The translations under genes were made by a program, and so were the position numbers. Below, in pieces: positions 1 to 8,117 of a DNA stretch of 45,593 nucleotides. The notes beneath the pieces are model-generated. The model ran no database searches. It was not told the origin of the DNA and worked only from the letters and a program-made list of their open reading frames with translations. Source of the DNA: Cyanobacteria bacterium CYA (lineage in GTDB: Bacteria; Planctomycetota; Phycisphaerae; Phycisphaerales; UBA1924). Each line of letters begins with the position of its first letter. Within the stretch, counting starts at the first letter, position 1. Where the stretch lies: contig RHKP01000025.1 of the NCBI GenBank assembly GCA_008363215.1, forward strand, positions 1 through 45,593, written 5' to 3'.

Positions 1-60
1 CAGCGCGACTAACTCCGCACGCTCGACCTCAGTCAGATTCAACGGCGTCCGCGTGCCCAT
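1..60 (-). CDS. 5' end of a gene running off the left edge, possibly IS630-like transposase
   Basis: Only the first 20 codons are in the window. They read MGTRTPLNLTEVERAELVAL, which resembles the N-terminal helix that opens many IS630-family transposases (LT..ER.EL..L). A GGAG box lies 7 bases upstream of the ATG, which supports a real start. I see no clear terminal inverted repeat or TA duplication between this start and the next gene. The fragment is too short to be sure; another small helix-turn-helix protein is possible. Confidence 0.4.
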   Translation of the reverse strand, partial: MGTRTPLNLTEVERAELVAL

Positions 61-136
61 CGTGTGACTCCAGAGTATCCCGGAGTCCATACGCACACAC
101 GCCTCAAACAGTTGCGCTATCCTTCAAGTCGGGACA

Positions 137-346
137 CTAGCACTTGTTTGGATCGAAGGGCACGGGAGAGGATCGCGTGCAGTGATGGCAGGAACCGGAC
201 CCTGCGCACGCGGGGCAGTTCATGCGCATTTCCACCTCGCGCAGGTCGGGCGGGGGCCGACTCTGATGATCGGGGCGCGCGAGGATCCAGCCGCGTCCCT
301 GGCAGGGGCGGCACACGCCGCTCCCGCCGCAGTGCTTGCAGTGCAT
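137..346 (-). CDS. small DnaJ-type zinc-ribbon protein
   Basis: A 69-residue protein that opens MHCKHCGGSGVCRPCQGRG and carries a second set, NCPACAGSGSCHHC, about 40 residues later. These two CxxC pairs with the CxGxG signature are those of the cysteine-rich zinc centres of DnaJ, here without a J domain. It should bind one or two zinc ions; the partner is unknown. The start was chosen because GGGAG lies about 7 bases upstream of this ATG, while the longer reading frame has no ribosome site and an Arg/Ser-rich non-conserved extension. It lies 97 bases downstream of the SpoIIE-type phosphatase on the same strand and could be its last operon partner. Confidence 0.6.
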   Translation of the reverse strand: MHCKHCGGSGVCRPCQGRGWILARPDHQSRPPPDLREVEMRMNCPACAGSGSCHHCTRSSPVPFDPNKC

Positions 347-443
347 GCGATTTCTCCCATCGCTCTCGCTGCCCGAACGGCATCGAGAGATTTCCCCAGA
401 CGAATGCGGGGCAGCCCTGGACCTCAAGAGAGCGTGAAAACCC

Positions 444-2105
444 TCAGTCTCTCACGCGGACCACGACAAGAGTTTCGTCGTCGCGCTGGGGAGCCAGCCC
501 GGCGTAGCGCCTCGTGTCCCACAGCAGGTGGTCGAGGATTCTCTCGGCCGAGGCGGTCGGGTGGGTCTTGAGAATCGACAGCAGGCCGGCTCGCAGGCGT
601 GCCCTTCCGTAGCGCCGGCCCTGGAAGTCGGCCGCGTCGGGCAGTCCGTCGGTGTAGGCGACCATGACGTCACCGGGTTCGAGGCGGGAGATGCGCCGGT
701 CATACTTCTGGTTGGGCAGCACGCCGATCACCAACCCGGTCGAGCGAAGTTCCTCGATCTGATTCTCGTCGGTGCGGCGTTTGCGGACCAGCAACGGCGG
801 GTCGTGTCCGGCCGACCCATAGGTCATCGTCAGCGTGAGCGGGTCGATCACGCCGTACCAGATGGTGGCAAACTCGTTGGAGAGGGTGTCGCGGACCATG
901 GCCTCGTTGACGCGGGCGAGCACCTCGTCGAGGTCGTAGACATCGTCGGCGTAGGCGCGCAGGCTGGCGCGCACGGCGCTCATAAGCAGCGCGGCCCCGA
1001 TGCCCTTGCCCGCCACGTCGCCGATGGCGATGCCGATGCTCTCGCCCAGCGGGATGAGGTCGTAGAAGTCGCCCCCGAGTTCGAAGCACGGCTCGCAGCG
1101 TGCGGCGATGTCGAGCGTGGGGATCGTCGGCATTCGCCGCGGGAGCATGCGTGCCTGGATGTCCATCGCCAGCGCCAACTGTCGCTGGATGCGTTTTTCC
1201 TCGGCCTGGATTTCGAGCAGGCGGGCCTGATTGACGGCGGCCCCGGCCTGCTGTCCGAGCGAACGCAGCAATGTGCGATCCTGCTCGCTGAAGGGGCGTG
1301 CCTCGCATCCGTAGAGCCGGATGACGCCCGCGATGCGATCGCGGTAGACCACGCCGGCGCTGAGGAAACTGCCGAGCCCTTCCATGCGGCAGCGTTGTGC
1401 GTCGAGCACGTCGGGGTGGTTGAGCAGGTCGGGCACCGACACCACCTCACCGGCCATCACCTTGCGATCGAAGATGCGGTGCCGGCTCAGAGGCAGCGGG
1501 CTGGTCAGCCAGTCCTGCGAGAGGTTGCGACTGGCAATCAGCCGCAACTCCTCCTCGTGGTCCGACGCGGGCAGCCGATCTGAATCTTCGGGGAAAAGCA
1601 CGACCGAGCCGGCGTCGAGTTCGAGCGCACGCAGGGCCGCATCGAGCGTGGCTTCGAGCACCTGTTCGAGGTTGGCGCCCGAGGCCAGCAGCGAACTGAC
1701 GTGATAGAGCATCTCCAGCGCGATGACGCGGTGGCGCAGTTCAACCACGTCGGCGCACAGTTCCGAGGCCGTCGCGGCGATCAGTCGCAGCGCCCGTCCG
1801 AGCCTGGCCGGTGCGTCGCTCGATAGCGTGAGTTGCCCCGGATCAAGCGTGATGGTGCCGATGGTCTGCCCGTCGACGAACAGGGGAAAACCTGCGGCCA
1901 GTTCGTCGGCGCTGAGCACGTCGGACTCATCGATGCGCCAGGGTGTGGGCCCCTCGACGGAGAGGATGCGGCGTCCGCGCTCGTCGCGCAGGCGCACGGG
2001 CCGACCGATCATCGCTTCCAGTTCGGCGCACAGGCGTGCCAGGGTGCCGTCGGTGAGAAACGCGGAGATGGATAGAGCGGACTTGCCCTGGCACCCGGAG
2101 TTCAT
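444..2105 (-). CDS. GAF domain-containing PP2C/SpoIIE-type protein serine phosphatase
   Basis: A 553-residue cytoplasmic protein. Residues about 130-295 form a GAF-like sensor (LEQVLEATLDAALRALELD, then RIAGVIRLYG). Residues about 330-550 form a SpoIIE/RsbU-type PP2C phosphatase. The metal-binding aspartates are visible in GGDFYDL (346, 349), GDVAGKG (363) and YTDGLPDA. A linker helix (QRQLALAMDIQARMLPR) joins the domains, as is usual in RsbU-like proteins. Such enzymes dephosphorylate anti-sigma-factor antagonists, but no STAS or HPK-type anti-sigma gene is visible here, so the target is unknown. The start codon overlaps the stop of the upstream TPR gene by 4 bases, implying translational coupling. 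The first 120 residues resemble no domain I recognise. Confidence 0.85.
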   Translation of the reverse strand: MNSGCQGKSALSISAFLTDGTLARLCAELEAMIGRPVRLRDERGRRILSVEGPTPWRIDESDVLSADELAAGFPLFVDGQTIGTITLDPGQLTLSSDAPARLGRALRLIAATASELCADVVELRHRVIALEMLYHVSSLLASGANLEQVLEATLDAALRALELDAGSVVLFPEDSDRLPASDHEEELRLIASRNLSQDWLTSPLPLSRHRIFDRKVMAGEVVSVPDLLNHPDVLDAQRCRMEGLGSFLSAGVVYRDRIAGVIRLYGCEARPFSEQDRTLLRSLGQQAGAAVNQARLLEIQAEEKRIQRQLALAMDIQARMLPRRMPTIPTLDIAARCEPCFELGGDFYDLIPLGESIGIAIGDVAGKGIGAALLMSAVRASLRAYADDVYDLDEVLARVNEAMVRDTLSNEFATIWYGVIDPLTLTMTYGSAGHDPPLLVRKRRTDENQIEELRSTGLVIGVLPNQKYDRRISRLEPGDVMVAYTDGLPDAADFQGRRYGRARLRAGLLSILKTHPTASAERILDHLLWDTRRYAGLAPQRDDETLVVVRVRD

Positions 2106-3730
2106 TCCGACCCGTTCTCTCCCTGGATCTGCCTGATGAGGTCAAGAACCCTTGCCTCACGCGCGTCTTCGTCGTTGGGCGCCTGCCGGTACACGAGTTC
2201 GACGGCGTGACGCGCCGCGTCAAGCCCTTCCTTGAACAGATTCATGTCGCCCGTCTGATATCCAAGGTAGGCCATCAGCAGCCCCGCGGCGCGCGCCTGG
2301 CGCAGCGCCCGCAGCGTCGGATCATCACGCCGGGCGTCGGGCAGCGCCTCGCGCAGGCGCGAGACCGTGTACTCGATGCGCGCCGGGGCGGGCAGCAATG
2401 CTGCGTCATAACGCACCGACACCAGTTCAGGATGCTCGAGGAAGAGAGTGCGCAGGTTGACGGCCGCGGAGAGGAACATCCCCGCCCCGAGTTGGGCATG
2501 CACACGCGCCACCTGCGCGTCGACGTTGCCCGGACGGATGGTCAGCGCCTGCGTGAAGCGCTCCTCGGCGTCAAAGTAACGCTCCGACGCGAGCAGGCGC
2601 TGCCCGGCCTTCATGTGCTCGGCGTAGACGCCCTGCGTGTCGGGAGCCACGAAGTCTCGGCTGGGCGTTCCGCCGGGGTTGCGCAGCATTCGCAACGTCA
2701 CCGGGTCGATGGTCAGATGCGTCCAGTCGCGCGGCGACCCCGCCGCCGCGGCCGAGGGCTGCAACGGATCCACCTGCCCGGGCTGAGCCCCAACAGGCTG
2801 GGACTGACCGGGCTGGGTCTGACCGGGCTGGGCGGGGACGGCAGGCTCGCTCGGCGGCGCCGTCTCGGGCAGAGGAGCAATCAGATCCTGACGCAGTTCG
2901 TCCAGCCGCTTGAACCACTCCGGACGCGTGTCTTCCTCAGCGCCTGGCTCAGGATTGAGCGGCTGGGCGGCTGCTTCGGCGGTCAGCCGCTCCATCAGGC
3001 GTGTGTAACTGCTGTCGATCGGCTCGGCCTTGAGCGAAGTCTCGATGCGGCCGGCCGGAGTCTGGGGCTCCAGGAGATCGGTGCGCCGGATGCCCCGCAG
3101 TTCCGAGGCTGTCACCCCGACCTGATCCGGGTCGTTCGGATCTCCGGTCGCAAGAAGCACCGGCTGGTAACTGCGGTTGGTCTCGTAGGCCGAGGGAGCG
3201 CGCAGTGACCAGAGCAGAGTGCCGCTTTCCGGCTCGATCATCTGCGGCGCCGGTTGGAGGGGCAGGCCCGGATTGATTCCCGCGGGCAGGCGTCCGGTCG
3301 TCACCGAGGAGGGCGCCCCGCGGTTGAACTCCAGCGAGCCAACCAGATTCTGCGGCGGCGTTCCGCCTGTGGTCATGGCAAACTGGAACTGCAACGCCTC
3401 GGTGCCCCGAATCCCCATGCCGGCCAGCCCGGAATAGAGCGTGTCTCGCCGGAATGCGAACAGGTCATCCGAGCCCAGATCCCCGCGGAAGTCGCCCGGC
3501 GCCGTGTAGCCGAGGTCGCCGCGGAAGGACAATCCGCCCGGGGCGTTGCCCGTGGCGATAGCGTTGCGGAAGCGGACTTCGTTGGCCAAACTGGGGCGCT
3601 GGTAGTTGAGGCGCGTCGTCGTCGAGAGGTTGTTGTCCAGAGCCCGCCCGTCGCCCAGGGCGTCTTGCGCCGCGGCGACCGAGGACACGGACAATGCCAT
3701 CCAGAACGCCGCGAAAGTCGACGTGCGCAT
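2102..3730 (-). CDS. exported TPR-containing protein, function unknown
   Basis: A 542-residue protein with a signal peptide (MRTSTFAAFWMALSVSSVAAAQ). The first 200 residues look like a beta-rich region with FRGDLGYTAPGDFRGDLG repeats. A Pro/Gln linker follows (QPGQTQPGQSQPVGAQPGQ). TPR-like helices come after it (about 370-450: GQRLLASERYFDAEERFTQA, then a pair at NVDAQVARVHAQLGAGMFL). It probably acts in the periplasm or at the outer membrane as a scaffold. The start is the ATG with GGAGG 7 bases upstream; a GTG two codons earlier would lie directly on that box. A TACCAT hexamer just upstream could be its own promoter, though it also follows the sigma/anti-sigma pair by 92 bases. It overlaps the phosphatase gene by 4 bases. 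Confidence 0.7.
   Translation of the reverse strand: MRTSTFAAFWMALSVSSVAAAQDALGDGRALDNNLSTTTRLNYQRPSLANEVRFRNAIATGNAPGGLSFRGDLGYTAPGDFRGDLGSDDLFAFRRDTLYSGLAGMGIRGTEALQFQFAMTTGGTPPQNLVGSLEFNRGAPSSVTTGRLPAGINPGLPLQPAPQMIEPESGTLLWSLRAPSAYETNRSYQPVLLATGDPNDPDQVGVTASELRGIRRTDLLEPQTPAGRIETSLKAEPIDSSYTRLMERLTAEAAAQPLNPEPGAEEDTRPEWFKRLDELRQDLIAPLPETAPPSEPAVPAQPGQTQPGQSQPVGAQPGQVDPLQPSAAAAGSPRDWTHLTIDPVTLRMLRNPGGTPSRDFVAPDTQGVYAEHMKAGQRLLASERYFDAEERFTQALTIRPGNVDAQVARVHAQLGAGMFLSAAVNLRTLFLEHPELVSVRYDAALLPAPARIEYTVSRLREALPDARRDDPTLRALRQARAAGLLMAYLGYQTGDMNLFKEGLDAARHAVELVYRQAPNDEDAREARVLDLIRQIQGENGSE
2775..2835 (-). repeat. short in-frame repeat encoding QPGQ units
   Basis: A degenerate 12-15 base tandem repeat inside the TPR gene encodes the Gln-Pro-Gly linker (units QPGQT, QPGQS, QPVGA, QPGQV). 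It is a flexible spacer between the N-terminal region and the TPR helices, and could vary in copy number between strains. Confidence 0.6.
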
Positions 3731-3747
3731 AATCACACCTCCACCCG

Positions 3748-3753
3748 ATGGTA
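3748..3753 (-). promoter_or_regulatory. candidate -10 element for the TPR/phosphatase operon
   Basis: TACCAT on the minus strand lies 17 bases before the ATG at 3730, with the GGAGG ribosome site between them. The same hexamer precedes the GHL10 gene at 13643. No convincing -35 box is seen. Confidence 0.35.
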
Positions 3754-3822
3754 CTCGACCCGCTGCGGCAAAGATCGGTCCGATTCGGGGCTGCGGTTGA
3801 CCCCGGGCCGGGGCGGCTCGGG

Positions 3823-4716
3823 CTAGAACTTGCCCGAGGGCGGACGGATTCCAAGGTCTGCAAAGACCTTGTCGCAGGCGGGCGACTCGTCAAGTACAGC
3901 GTAATACACCAGTCCTTCGTTCACCCACGCCAGGATTCGTGTGCCGGCCAGGCCGCACTCCTTCGTGTCGAGCAGGTAGGTCTTACCGGGCTGGAAAGGC
4001 AATTCACCCGAATCGGGCTTCATGAAGATGGAGATTTGGGGTCCGCCGTCGGCGGGGTGGTACATGACGTGGGCGGAGGGCCCTTTTCCGGGGATGCCGC
4101 ATGGACCCGCCCCGTCGAACTGGATCTCCGGGCGACGGTTCTTGCAAGGCAGCGAGACGGAATGACCCATCAACTCGCTCAGGACCGACTCGGCTTCGGC
4201 GGGGTCGGAAATGCTCAGTTTGCTCCTGGCGGCCTCGGTGGAGCCGACGCATCGCCCGTGCTCACCGGCAACGAATCCGGCAACCTCCTGACGATACACC
4301 AGTTGCGAGGCGTTGAGGCTTGTCCCGGACAGCGACAGAGCCTGGACGATCAGAGCGGCCCCCAGCGTGAGCACGATGAGCGCCGCCAGGGCGCCGGTCA
4401 TCCGACGCGTACCCCAGAACGATGGTTGACGGGTCTGTTGAGCGAGCCGCTCAGGCAGAGCAAGGGGCGCGTCTTCGGAGGCGAGGGCATCGAGCACGCG
4501 CCGGCGAAGATTCGCCGGAGCCGAAACCGAACCCATCGCGTTGCACACCGCATCGCGCAGGGTGCGCTCGAACGCGACGGCATCATCGACCTGCGGATCG
4601 GCTTGCCTGGCCTGGTCGAATGCGCGTTGCTGCCCGGGCGACAGTTCGCCGTCGGCCGCGGCGCGGATCAGGGCGCCGAGGGAGGAGGGCGGGGGATAGT
4701 CAGGGACATCGGTCAT
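3823..4716 (-). CDS. membrane anti-sigma factor-like protein
   Basis: A 297-residue protein. Residues 10-80 have the layout of an anti-sigma domain (LGALIRAAADGEL, then APANLRRRVLDAL), but the HxxxCxxC zinc motif of the ZAS class is absent. One transmembrane helix spans about 107-127 (MTGALAALIVLTLGAALIV). The remaining 170 residues should face the periplasm and contain five cysteines (156, 191, 206, 254, 281). It begins 2 bases after the stop of the ECF sigma gene, the classic arrangement of a sigma factor and its inhibitor. The role is inferred from this position and the N-terminal layout; the periplasmic domain matches no sensor I know. Confidence 0.65.
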   Translation of the reverse strand: MTDVPDYPPPSSLGALIRAAADGELSPGQQRAFDQARQADPQVDDAVAFERTLRDAVCNAMGSVSAPANLRRRVLDALASEDAPLALPERLAQQTRQPSFWGTRRMTGALAALIVLTLGAALIVQALSLSGTSLNASQLVYRQEVAGFVAGEHGRCVGSTEAARSKLSISDPAEAESVLSELMGHSVSLPCKNRRPEIQFDGAGPCGIPGKGPSAHVMYHPADGGPQISIFMKPDSGELPFQPGKTYLLDTKECGLAGTRILAWVNEGLVYYAVLDESPACDKVFADLGIRPPSGKF

Positions 4717-4718
4717 GG

Positions 4719-5297
4719 TCAGTCACGCGGCGGGCGGTCAATACCCAGATTCTCGGCCGTCCGGGCGTCGGAGGTCAGTTGATCGGCCAGCAGTTTGCGG
4801 GCCCGGTGCAGACGGCTCATCACGGTGCCGATGGGCACTTCGAGTATGGTGGCGATTTCGCGGTATTTGAGCCCTTCGACCCCCCACATCAGCAGCACCT
4901 CGCGGTACTCGGGCTTGAGGTCGTCGATGGCCCGCTTGAGTTTGCCATCCACCTGTTCCCAGTCGAGTTGTGAGAGATCGAAGGCCGGGGGCGCCTCGTC
5001 GGGCGGGGTCTCGCTGGATTCGGCGTGAAAGAACTCGTCGACGGAGGCCGGGCGACGCGCGTCGCGCTTGAGTTTGGTGTAGAAGAGGTTGTGACAGATG
5101 GCGAACAGCCACGATCGCATTCCTCCTGAGCCGGCCGACTCCTCGAAACGAGCCACGGTGGCGGGGCGCAACGCTCGCACGTAGACCTCCTGCACGAGAT
5201 CCTGTGCTTCGTCGGGACGGCGTGTGAGATGGAACGCCATCCGGTACACCGCGTCGAGGTGTTCGAGAGCGAGGCGCTCGAACTCGTTCCGCTCCAA
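4719..5297 (-). CDS. ECF-type RNA polymerase sigma factor
   Basis: A 192-residue sigma-70 family protein containing only regions 2 and 4. Region 2 is AVYRMAFHLTRRPDEAQDLV followed by MRSWLFAICHNLFYTKLKR. Region 4 is LKPEYREVLLMWGVEGLKYR followed by VPIGTVMSRLHRARKLL, the DNA-binding helix-turn-helix. It directs RNA polymerase to a small regulon. I chose the TTG at 5297 because AAAGG lies 7 bases upstream and the family motif starts there; the longer frame adds a Pro/Arg-rich stretch without similarity. The anti-sigma-like gene follows after 2 bases. The 264 bases upstream (5298-5561) hold no other gene that I can support. Confidence 0.88.
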   Translation of the reverse strand: MERNEFERLALEHLDAVYRMAFHLTRRPDEAQDLVQEVYVRALRPATVARFEESAGSGGMRSWLFAICHNLFYTKLKRDARRPASVDEFFHAESSETPPDEAPPAFDLSQLDWEQVDGKLKRAIDDLKPEYREVLLMWGVEGLKYREIATILEVPIGTVMSRLHRARKLLADQLTSDARTAENLGIDRPPRD

Positions 5298-5561
5298 GCG
5301 GGACCCTTTCCATGCAGAGGTCAACGCACGGGAGCGTGACTCTGTTCCCGAGTTTCCGGCGACGAATCGGCGATGCGCGCCCGAGCCGGGCGGTCCGATC
5401 ATAACGGGCCAACGCCCCGGGAGCGCAGGGCTGTCCGACAATCTGTCGTGGATCTCCTCGGATCGACAGGACGCCGGGCGGGCCGACCGGGCGCCCGTCG
5501 GGTCGGCAGGACGCCGGCACCACCGGGCACTGCGGACTTCGGAGAGGCCCCCACCCGGGCT

Positions 5562-6020
5562 CTACGCAGCCTGTCCGAAATTCTGGTCGAACTCGTCCAG
5601 CGCGTCCATCTGGGCCTGCCGGCGTCCGCGTTCTTCCCAGCGCTCGGGGCGAACGTTGGACGGGGCGTTGGAGGGCTCGCGCCAGTCTTCGGCGTTGGGG
5701 AGATTCAGTTCGCTGGGCATGGTCTTGCGATAGCCCAGCAGACGAACCACCTCGAGCACATCGCTCCAAGTGGGGTATTGCTTGGCGTTGGATCTCTTGA
5801 AAGCGTCGATGGCCACGAGAAAGAGGAACTGCTCGCGGTTCATCTCCCCTTCCTCGGCAGCGCGGGTGAAGTCCGAGCGTCGGCGCCCCGGTCCGCGACG
5901 TCTTTCCAGTCCGGTATCGCCTGAGTTGCGGCGACGATCCAGACCGAGCCTCCGGTCGACGACCTGTCCAAGTTCGGGGACGCGGTCATCGGGCGGGGGA
6001 AGTGGGCGCTGAGTGGGCAT
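5562..6020 (-). CDS. conserved hypothetical protein with Arg-rich N-terminus
   Basis: A 152-residue soluble protein. The N-terminal 60 residues are Pro/Arg-rich with a repeated RRLGLDRRR / ERRRGPGRRRSDF pattern. The following helical part (MNREQFLFLVAIDAFKR, YPTWSDVLEVVRLLGYRKT) looks like a small folded domain, and the tail is charged (ERWEERGRRQAQMDALDEF). The start at 6020 has GGAG 6 bases upstream. I do not recognise a family; the double-Arg tracts hint at nucleic-acid or ribosome binding, but this is a guess. It lies 49 bases downstream of the acidic-tail gene on the same strand, so a basic and an acidic protein are neighbours. Confidence 0.6.
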   Translation of the reverse strand: MPTQRPLPPPDDRVPELGQVVDRRLGLDRRRNSGDTGLERRRGPGRRRSDFTRAAEEGEMNREQFLFLVAIDAFKRSNAKQYPTWSDVLEVVRLLGYRKTMPSELNLPNAEDWREPSNAPSNVRPERWEERGRRQAQMDALDEFDQNFGQAA

Positions 6021-6069
6021 GCCAGGCTCCGAGAACGAGCGGCTGCCCACTCACGCGCGGACGGCCGGC

Positions 6070-6321
6070 TCAAAGATCCTCGTCTTCGTCGTCCAGATCG
6101 TCGTCGAGGTCGTCTTCGTACTCGTCGTCTTCGAGTTCTTCGCCCTCGTATTCCTCATCCTCGTCCTCGTCGTCATAGAAGTCATCGTCTTCGTCGTCCA
6201 AGGACTCGTCGAGGTCGTCGTCGTCGCGGGCGGCCCTGGGACCGGAAACCAGCGCCGTCCGGTCATTACCCAGCAACTCTTCCACCTCAAAGACCTCCAC
6301 ATCAAGCAGCGCACTGGCCAT
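6070..6321 (-). CDS. small protein with extremely acidic tail
   Basis: An 83-residue protein. The first 30 residues are ordinary (MASALLDVEVFEVEELLGND); the last 45 are almost entirely Asp, Glu and Tyr. The start has a near-perfect AGGAGG 8 bases upstream, so it is likely a real gene despite low complexity. Acidic tails of this sort can act as DNA mimics, chaperone-like tails or metal sinks, but nothing here decides. It sits head-to-head with the membrane protein gene at 6534, with 212 bases between them. Confidence 0.6.
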   Translation of the reverse strand: MASALLDVEVFEVEELLGNDRTALVSGPRAARDDDDLDESLDDEDDDFYDDEDEDEEYEGEELEDDEYEDDLDDDLDDEDEDL

Positions 6322-6491
6322 CGAATTCGCCTCCTGTCCTGCGTTACTGCGCTGTCCCCAACTGGCGCCGACCGGTTCGGCCCGCGCCGTCCCGGGGGGG
6401 GTCTGGAGACTCGGCGGGTACGGTACCTTCATCCTCGCCACTGTCAAACCAGATTGCCCCATCAATCCACACATTGCTACCGGCGCCAGCG

Positions 6492-6497
6492 TAGACT
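6492..6497 (+). promoter_or_regulatory. candidate -10 element for the membrane protein pair
   Basis: TAGACT, identical to the hexamer before the gene at 7479, lies 36 bases ahead of the ATG at 6534. It would give a leader of about 30 bases with a weak GTGGG ribosome site. No clear -35 box. Confidence 0.35.
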
Positions 6498-6533
6498 CTC
6501 GCCCAGCGCCCCGCCTGCCCCACGAGTGGGAAC

Positions 6534-7181
6534 ATGCCAGAAACTTCTGACAACCAGATGAACTTCACTGCCGGCATCCTGGCCCTGCTCCTTCCCGGCG
6601 CCGGGCACCTGTACCTTCGGCAGACGCGCCGGGGCGTTCTGGCGGGCGTGGGAGTCCTCGGGCTTTTTCTCGGGGGGCTGCTCATCGGCGGAATCGACGT
6701 GGTGGATCGAAAAGAGGACAGGTGGTGGTTCCTCGGGCAGGCCCTGGTCGGGCCGCTGACCTTTGCGGTGGACTATTACCACCAGAACATGCTCAAGGCC
6801 TATCCGCTCGACCCGGCGGAGGTTGCCAGCGGCCGGGTGCGCGCGGACCGACTGGCCCAGTTGTCGCGCCGCACCCTGATGCCCGGGGAGAAGCGCGTCG
6901 TCAAGCAGGTCCAGATCTTCACCCCGACCCGTGAGACCGACGCCCAGGGGCACCCCACCGAGCGTCTGGCTCCCGGACGGAGCGTCAAGATCGCCTACGC
7001 GGCGCCGGCCGGCGCGGGAGAAGGCCCTCCGAATACCAAGTCCATCGGGCGGATGAATGAACTGGGGATGCTCAGCGTGACGATCGCGGGCATGCTCAAC
7101 TTCATCGTTATTCTGGACGCCCTCTTCCCGACGCTGCTCCCCCCTTCCGGTAGCGTCCGGCCGGCCGGAGGACGCCCATGA
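6534..7181 (+). CDS. integral membrane protein, TM2/DUF6677-like
   Basis: A 215-residue protein with an N-terminal membrane segment beginning AGILALLLPGAGHLYLRQ, the Pro-Gly-x-Gly-x-x-Tyr layout typical of TM2-like proteins and of a planctomycete membrane family (DUF6677, named from memory). Two more hydrophobic segments lie near residues 38-55 and 180-200. Between them is a soluble loop (about 70-175) with KQVQIFTPTRETDAQG. Function unknown. It overlaps the next membrane gene by 4 bases, so the two are probably translated together and may form one complex. Confidence 0.7.
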   Translation: MPETSDNQMNFTAGILALLLPGAGHLYLRQTRRGVLAGVGVLGLFLGGLLIGGIDVVDRKEDRWWFLGQALVGPLTFAVDYYHQNMLKAYPLDPAEVASGRVRADRLAQLSRRTLMPGEKRVVKQVQIFTPTRETDAQGHPTERLAPGRSVKIAYAAPAGAGEGPPNTKSIGRMNELGMLSVTIAGMLNFIVILDALFPTLLPPSGSVRPAGGRP

Positions 7182-7435
7182 ACCCGCTGACGCTGGCCTG
7201 GCGCCCTTTTCTGGATCCTCTGAATCTCGACCATGCGTGGTACCTGCTGCTGGTTCCGATGAGTTTTTTCCTGGCCATGGGCTACAAGGCCGTGCGGACA
7301 GTGGACATGAACCGGTACTGGTCACAGGTGGCGATCTTCACTTTTCAGATGGTGATCGGGTTGATCGGATTGGGCGCGGGGTTTTTCGTGGTGGTGCGGA
7401 TTCTGCTGCCGGCGCTGGCCCCGATGGACCGCTGA
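7178..7435 (+). CDS. small two-helix membrane protein
   Basis: An 85-residue protein with two hydrophobic helices (YLLLVPMSFFLAMGYKAV and the stretch from VAIFTFQMVIG to ILLPAL). Its ATG overlaps the stop of the preceding membrane gene by 4 bases. No enzymatic motif is visible. It is best read as a partner of the upstream protein. Confidence 0.65.
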   Translation: MNPLTLAWRPFLDPLNLDHAWYLLLVPMSFFLAMGYKAVRTVDMNRYWSQVAIFTFQMVIGLIGLGAGFFVVVRILLPALAPMDR

Positions 7436-7466
7436 TCCGGCCCCGGTCCGGGCCGGCCGGTTCGTG

Positions 7467-7472
7467 TAGACT
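7467..7472 (+). promoter_or_regulatory. -10 element for a leaderless start at 7479
   Basis: TAGACT ends exactly 6 bases before the ATG at 7479, where a transcript would begin on or next to the A of the start codon. No Shine-Dalgarno sequence lies between. Confidence 0.5.
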
Positions 7473-7478
7473 CACCCC

Positions 7479-8105
7479 ATGAAGGTGATCCTCGACGACC
7501 AGATGCTATCGGAGAGCCTGAAGTCCGTAGCCGGGGCGCTGGAGGCCGGGAGGCAAGCGGCCGAGTCCCGTGGGCGTCTGGTGATCGAGGTCCATGCCGA
7601 CGGGCATCCGCTGGCGTCTGAACTGCTGGACAATCCTCCGGAGCACGAGGCGGGGATCATCGAACTGAAGATGATCTCGACGCCTCCGGGTCCGTTCATC
7701 CGGACGACGCTGCTGGACGCGGTGGAGTTGCTGGGTCCGATCGAGCACGACCAGGCCGAGGCGGTCGGACTACTTCAGACGGGGCAAGTTGAAGAGGCGT
7801 TGGAGCCGTTGCAGCGGGCACTGCTGGCGTGGTCGATCCTGCGTGATCTGGTCGAGAAGAGCACCCAGTTGGGGCTGACCGATCCGTCGCGGGTGGTCGT
7901 GCAGGGGGGCGACTGGGCGACAGCCCGCGGGGGCGGCGAGTTCATCGCTGACCTGGCGCTGCACCTGGGCGAGGTGAAGCGAACGCTGGAGATCCAGGAC
8001 TTCACGGCGCTGGCGGATGTTCTGGAGGGCGGACTGGCCGCGGATGCGCGTTCGTGGGAGCATTTCCTGCGTGCGATGGCCGAAGCGGCGGGAGGAGCGG
8101 CCTAG
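7479..8105 (+). CDS. conserved hypothetical protein
   Basis: A 208-residue soluble, mostly helical acidic protein starting MKVILDDQMLSESLKSVAGA. It has no signal peptide, membrane helix or metal motif. The middle (EALEPLQRALLAWSILRDLV) looks like a helical hairpin. It is the first gene of an apparent operon with the gene at 8118 and the DNA glycosylase at 8856, with gaps of 12 and 3 bases. The start is supported by the TAGACT hexamer 6 bases upstream rather than by a ribosome site. I do not recognise the family. Confidence 0.65.
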   Translation: MKVILDDQMLSESLKSVAGALEAGRQAAESRGRLVIEVHADGHPLASELLDNPPEHEAGIIELKMISTPPGPFIRTTLLDAVELLGPIEHDQAEAVGLLQTGQVEEALEPLQRALLAWSILRDLVEKSTQLGLTDPSRVVVQGGDWATARGGGEFIADLALHLGEVKRTLEIQDFTALADVLEGGLAADARSWEHFLRAMAEAAGGAA

Positions 8106-8117
8106 CCGGGCGTGTGC

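Noticed and set aside
528..1583. Long open frame opposite the SpoIIE-type phosphatase
   Set aside because: It is antisense to a clear phosphatase and its translation is low-complexity with no motif. High GC makes such frames common.
5352..5357. GGAAAC on the minus strand upstream of the ECF sigma gene, as a possible ECF -35 box
   Set aside because: No CGT-type -10 lies at the usual 16-17 base distance, so autoregulation cannot be claimed.
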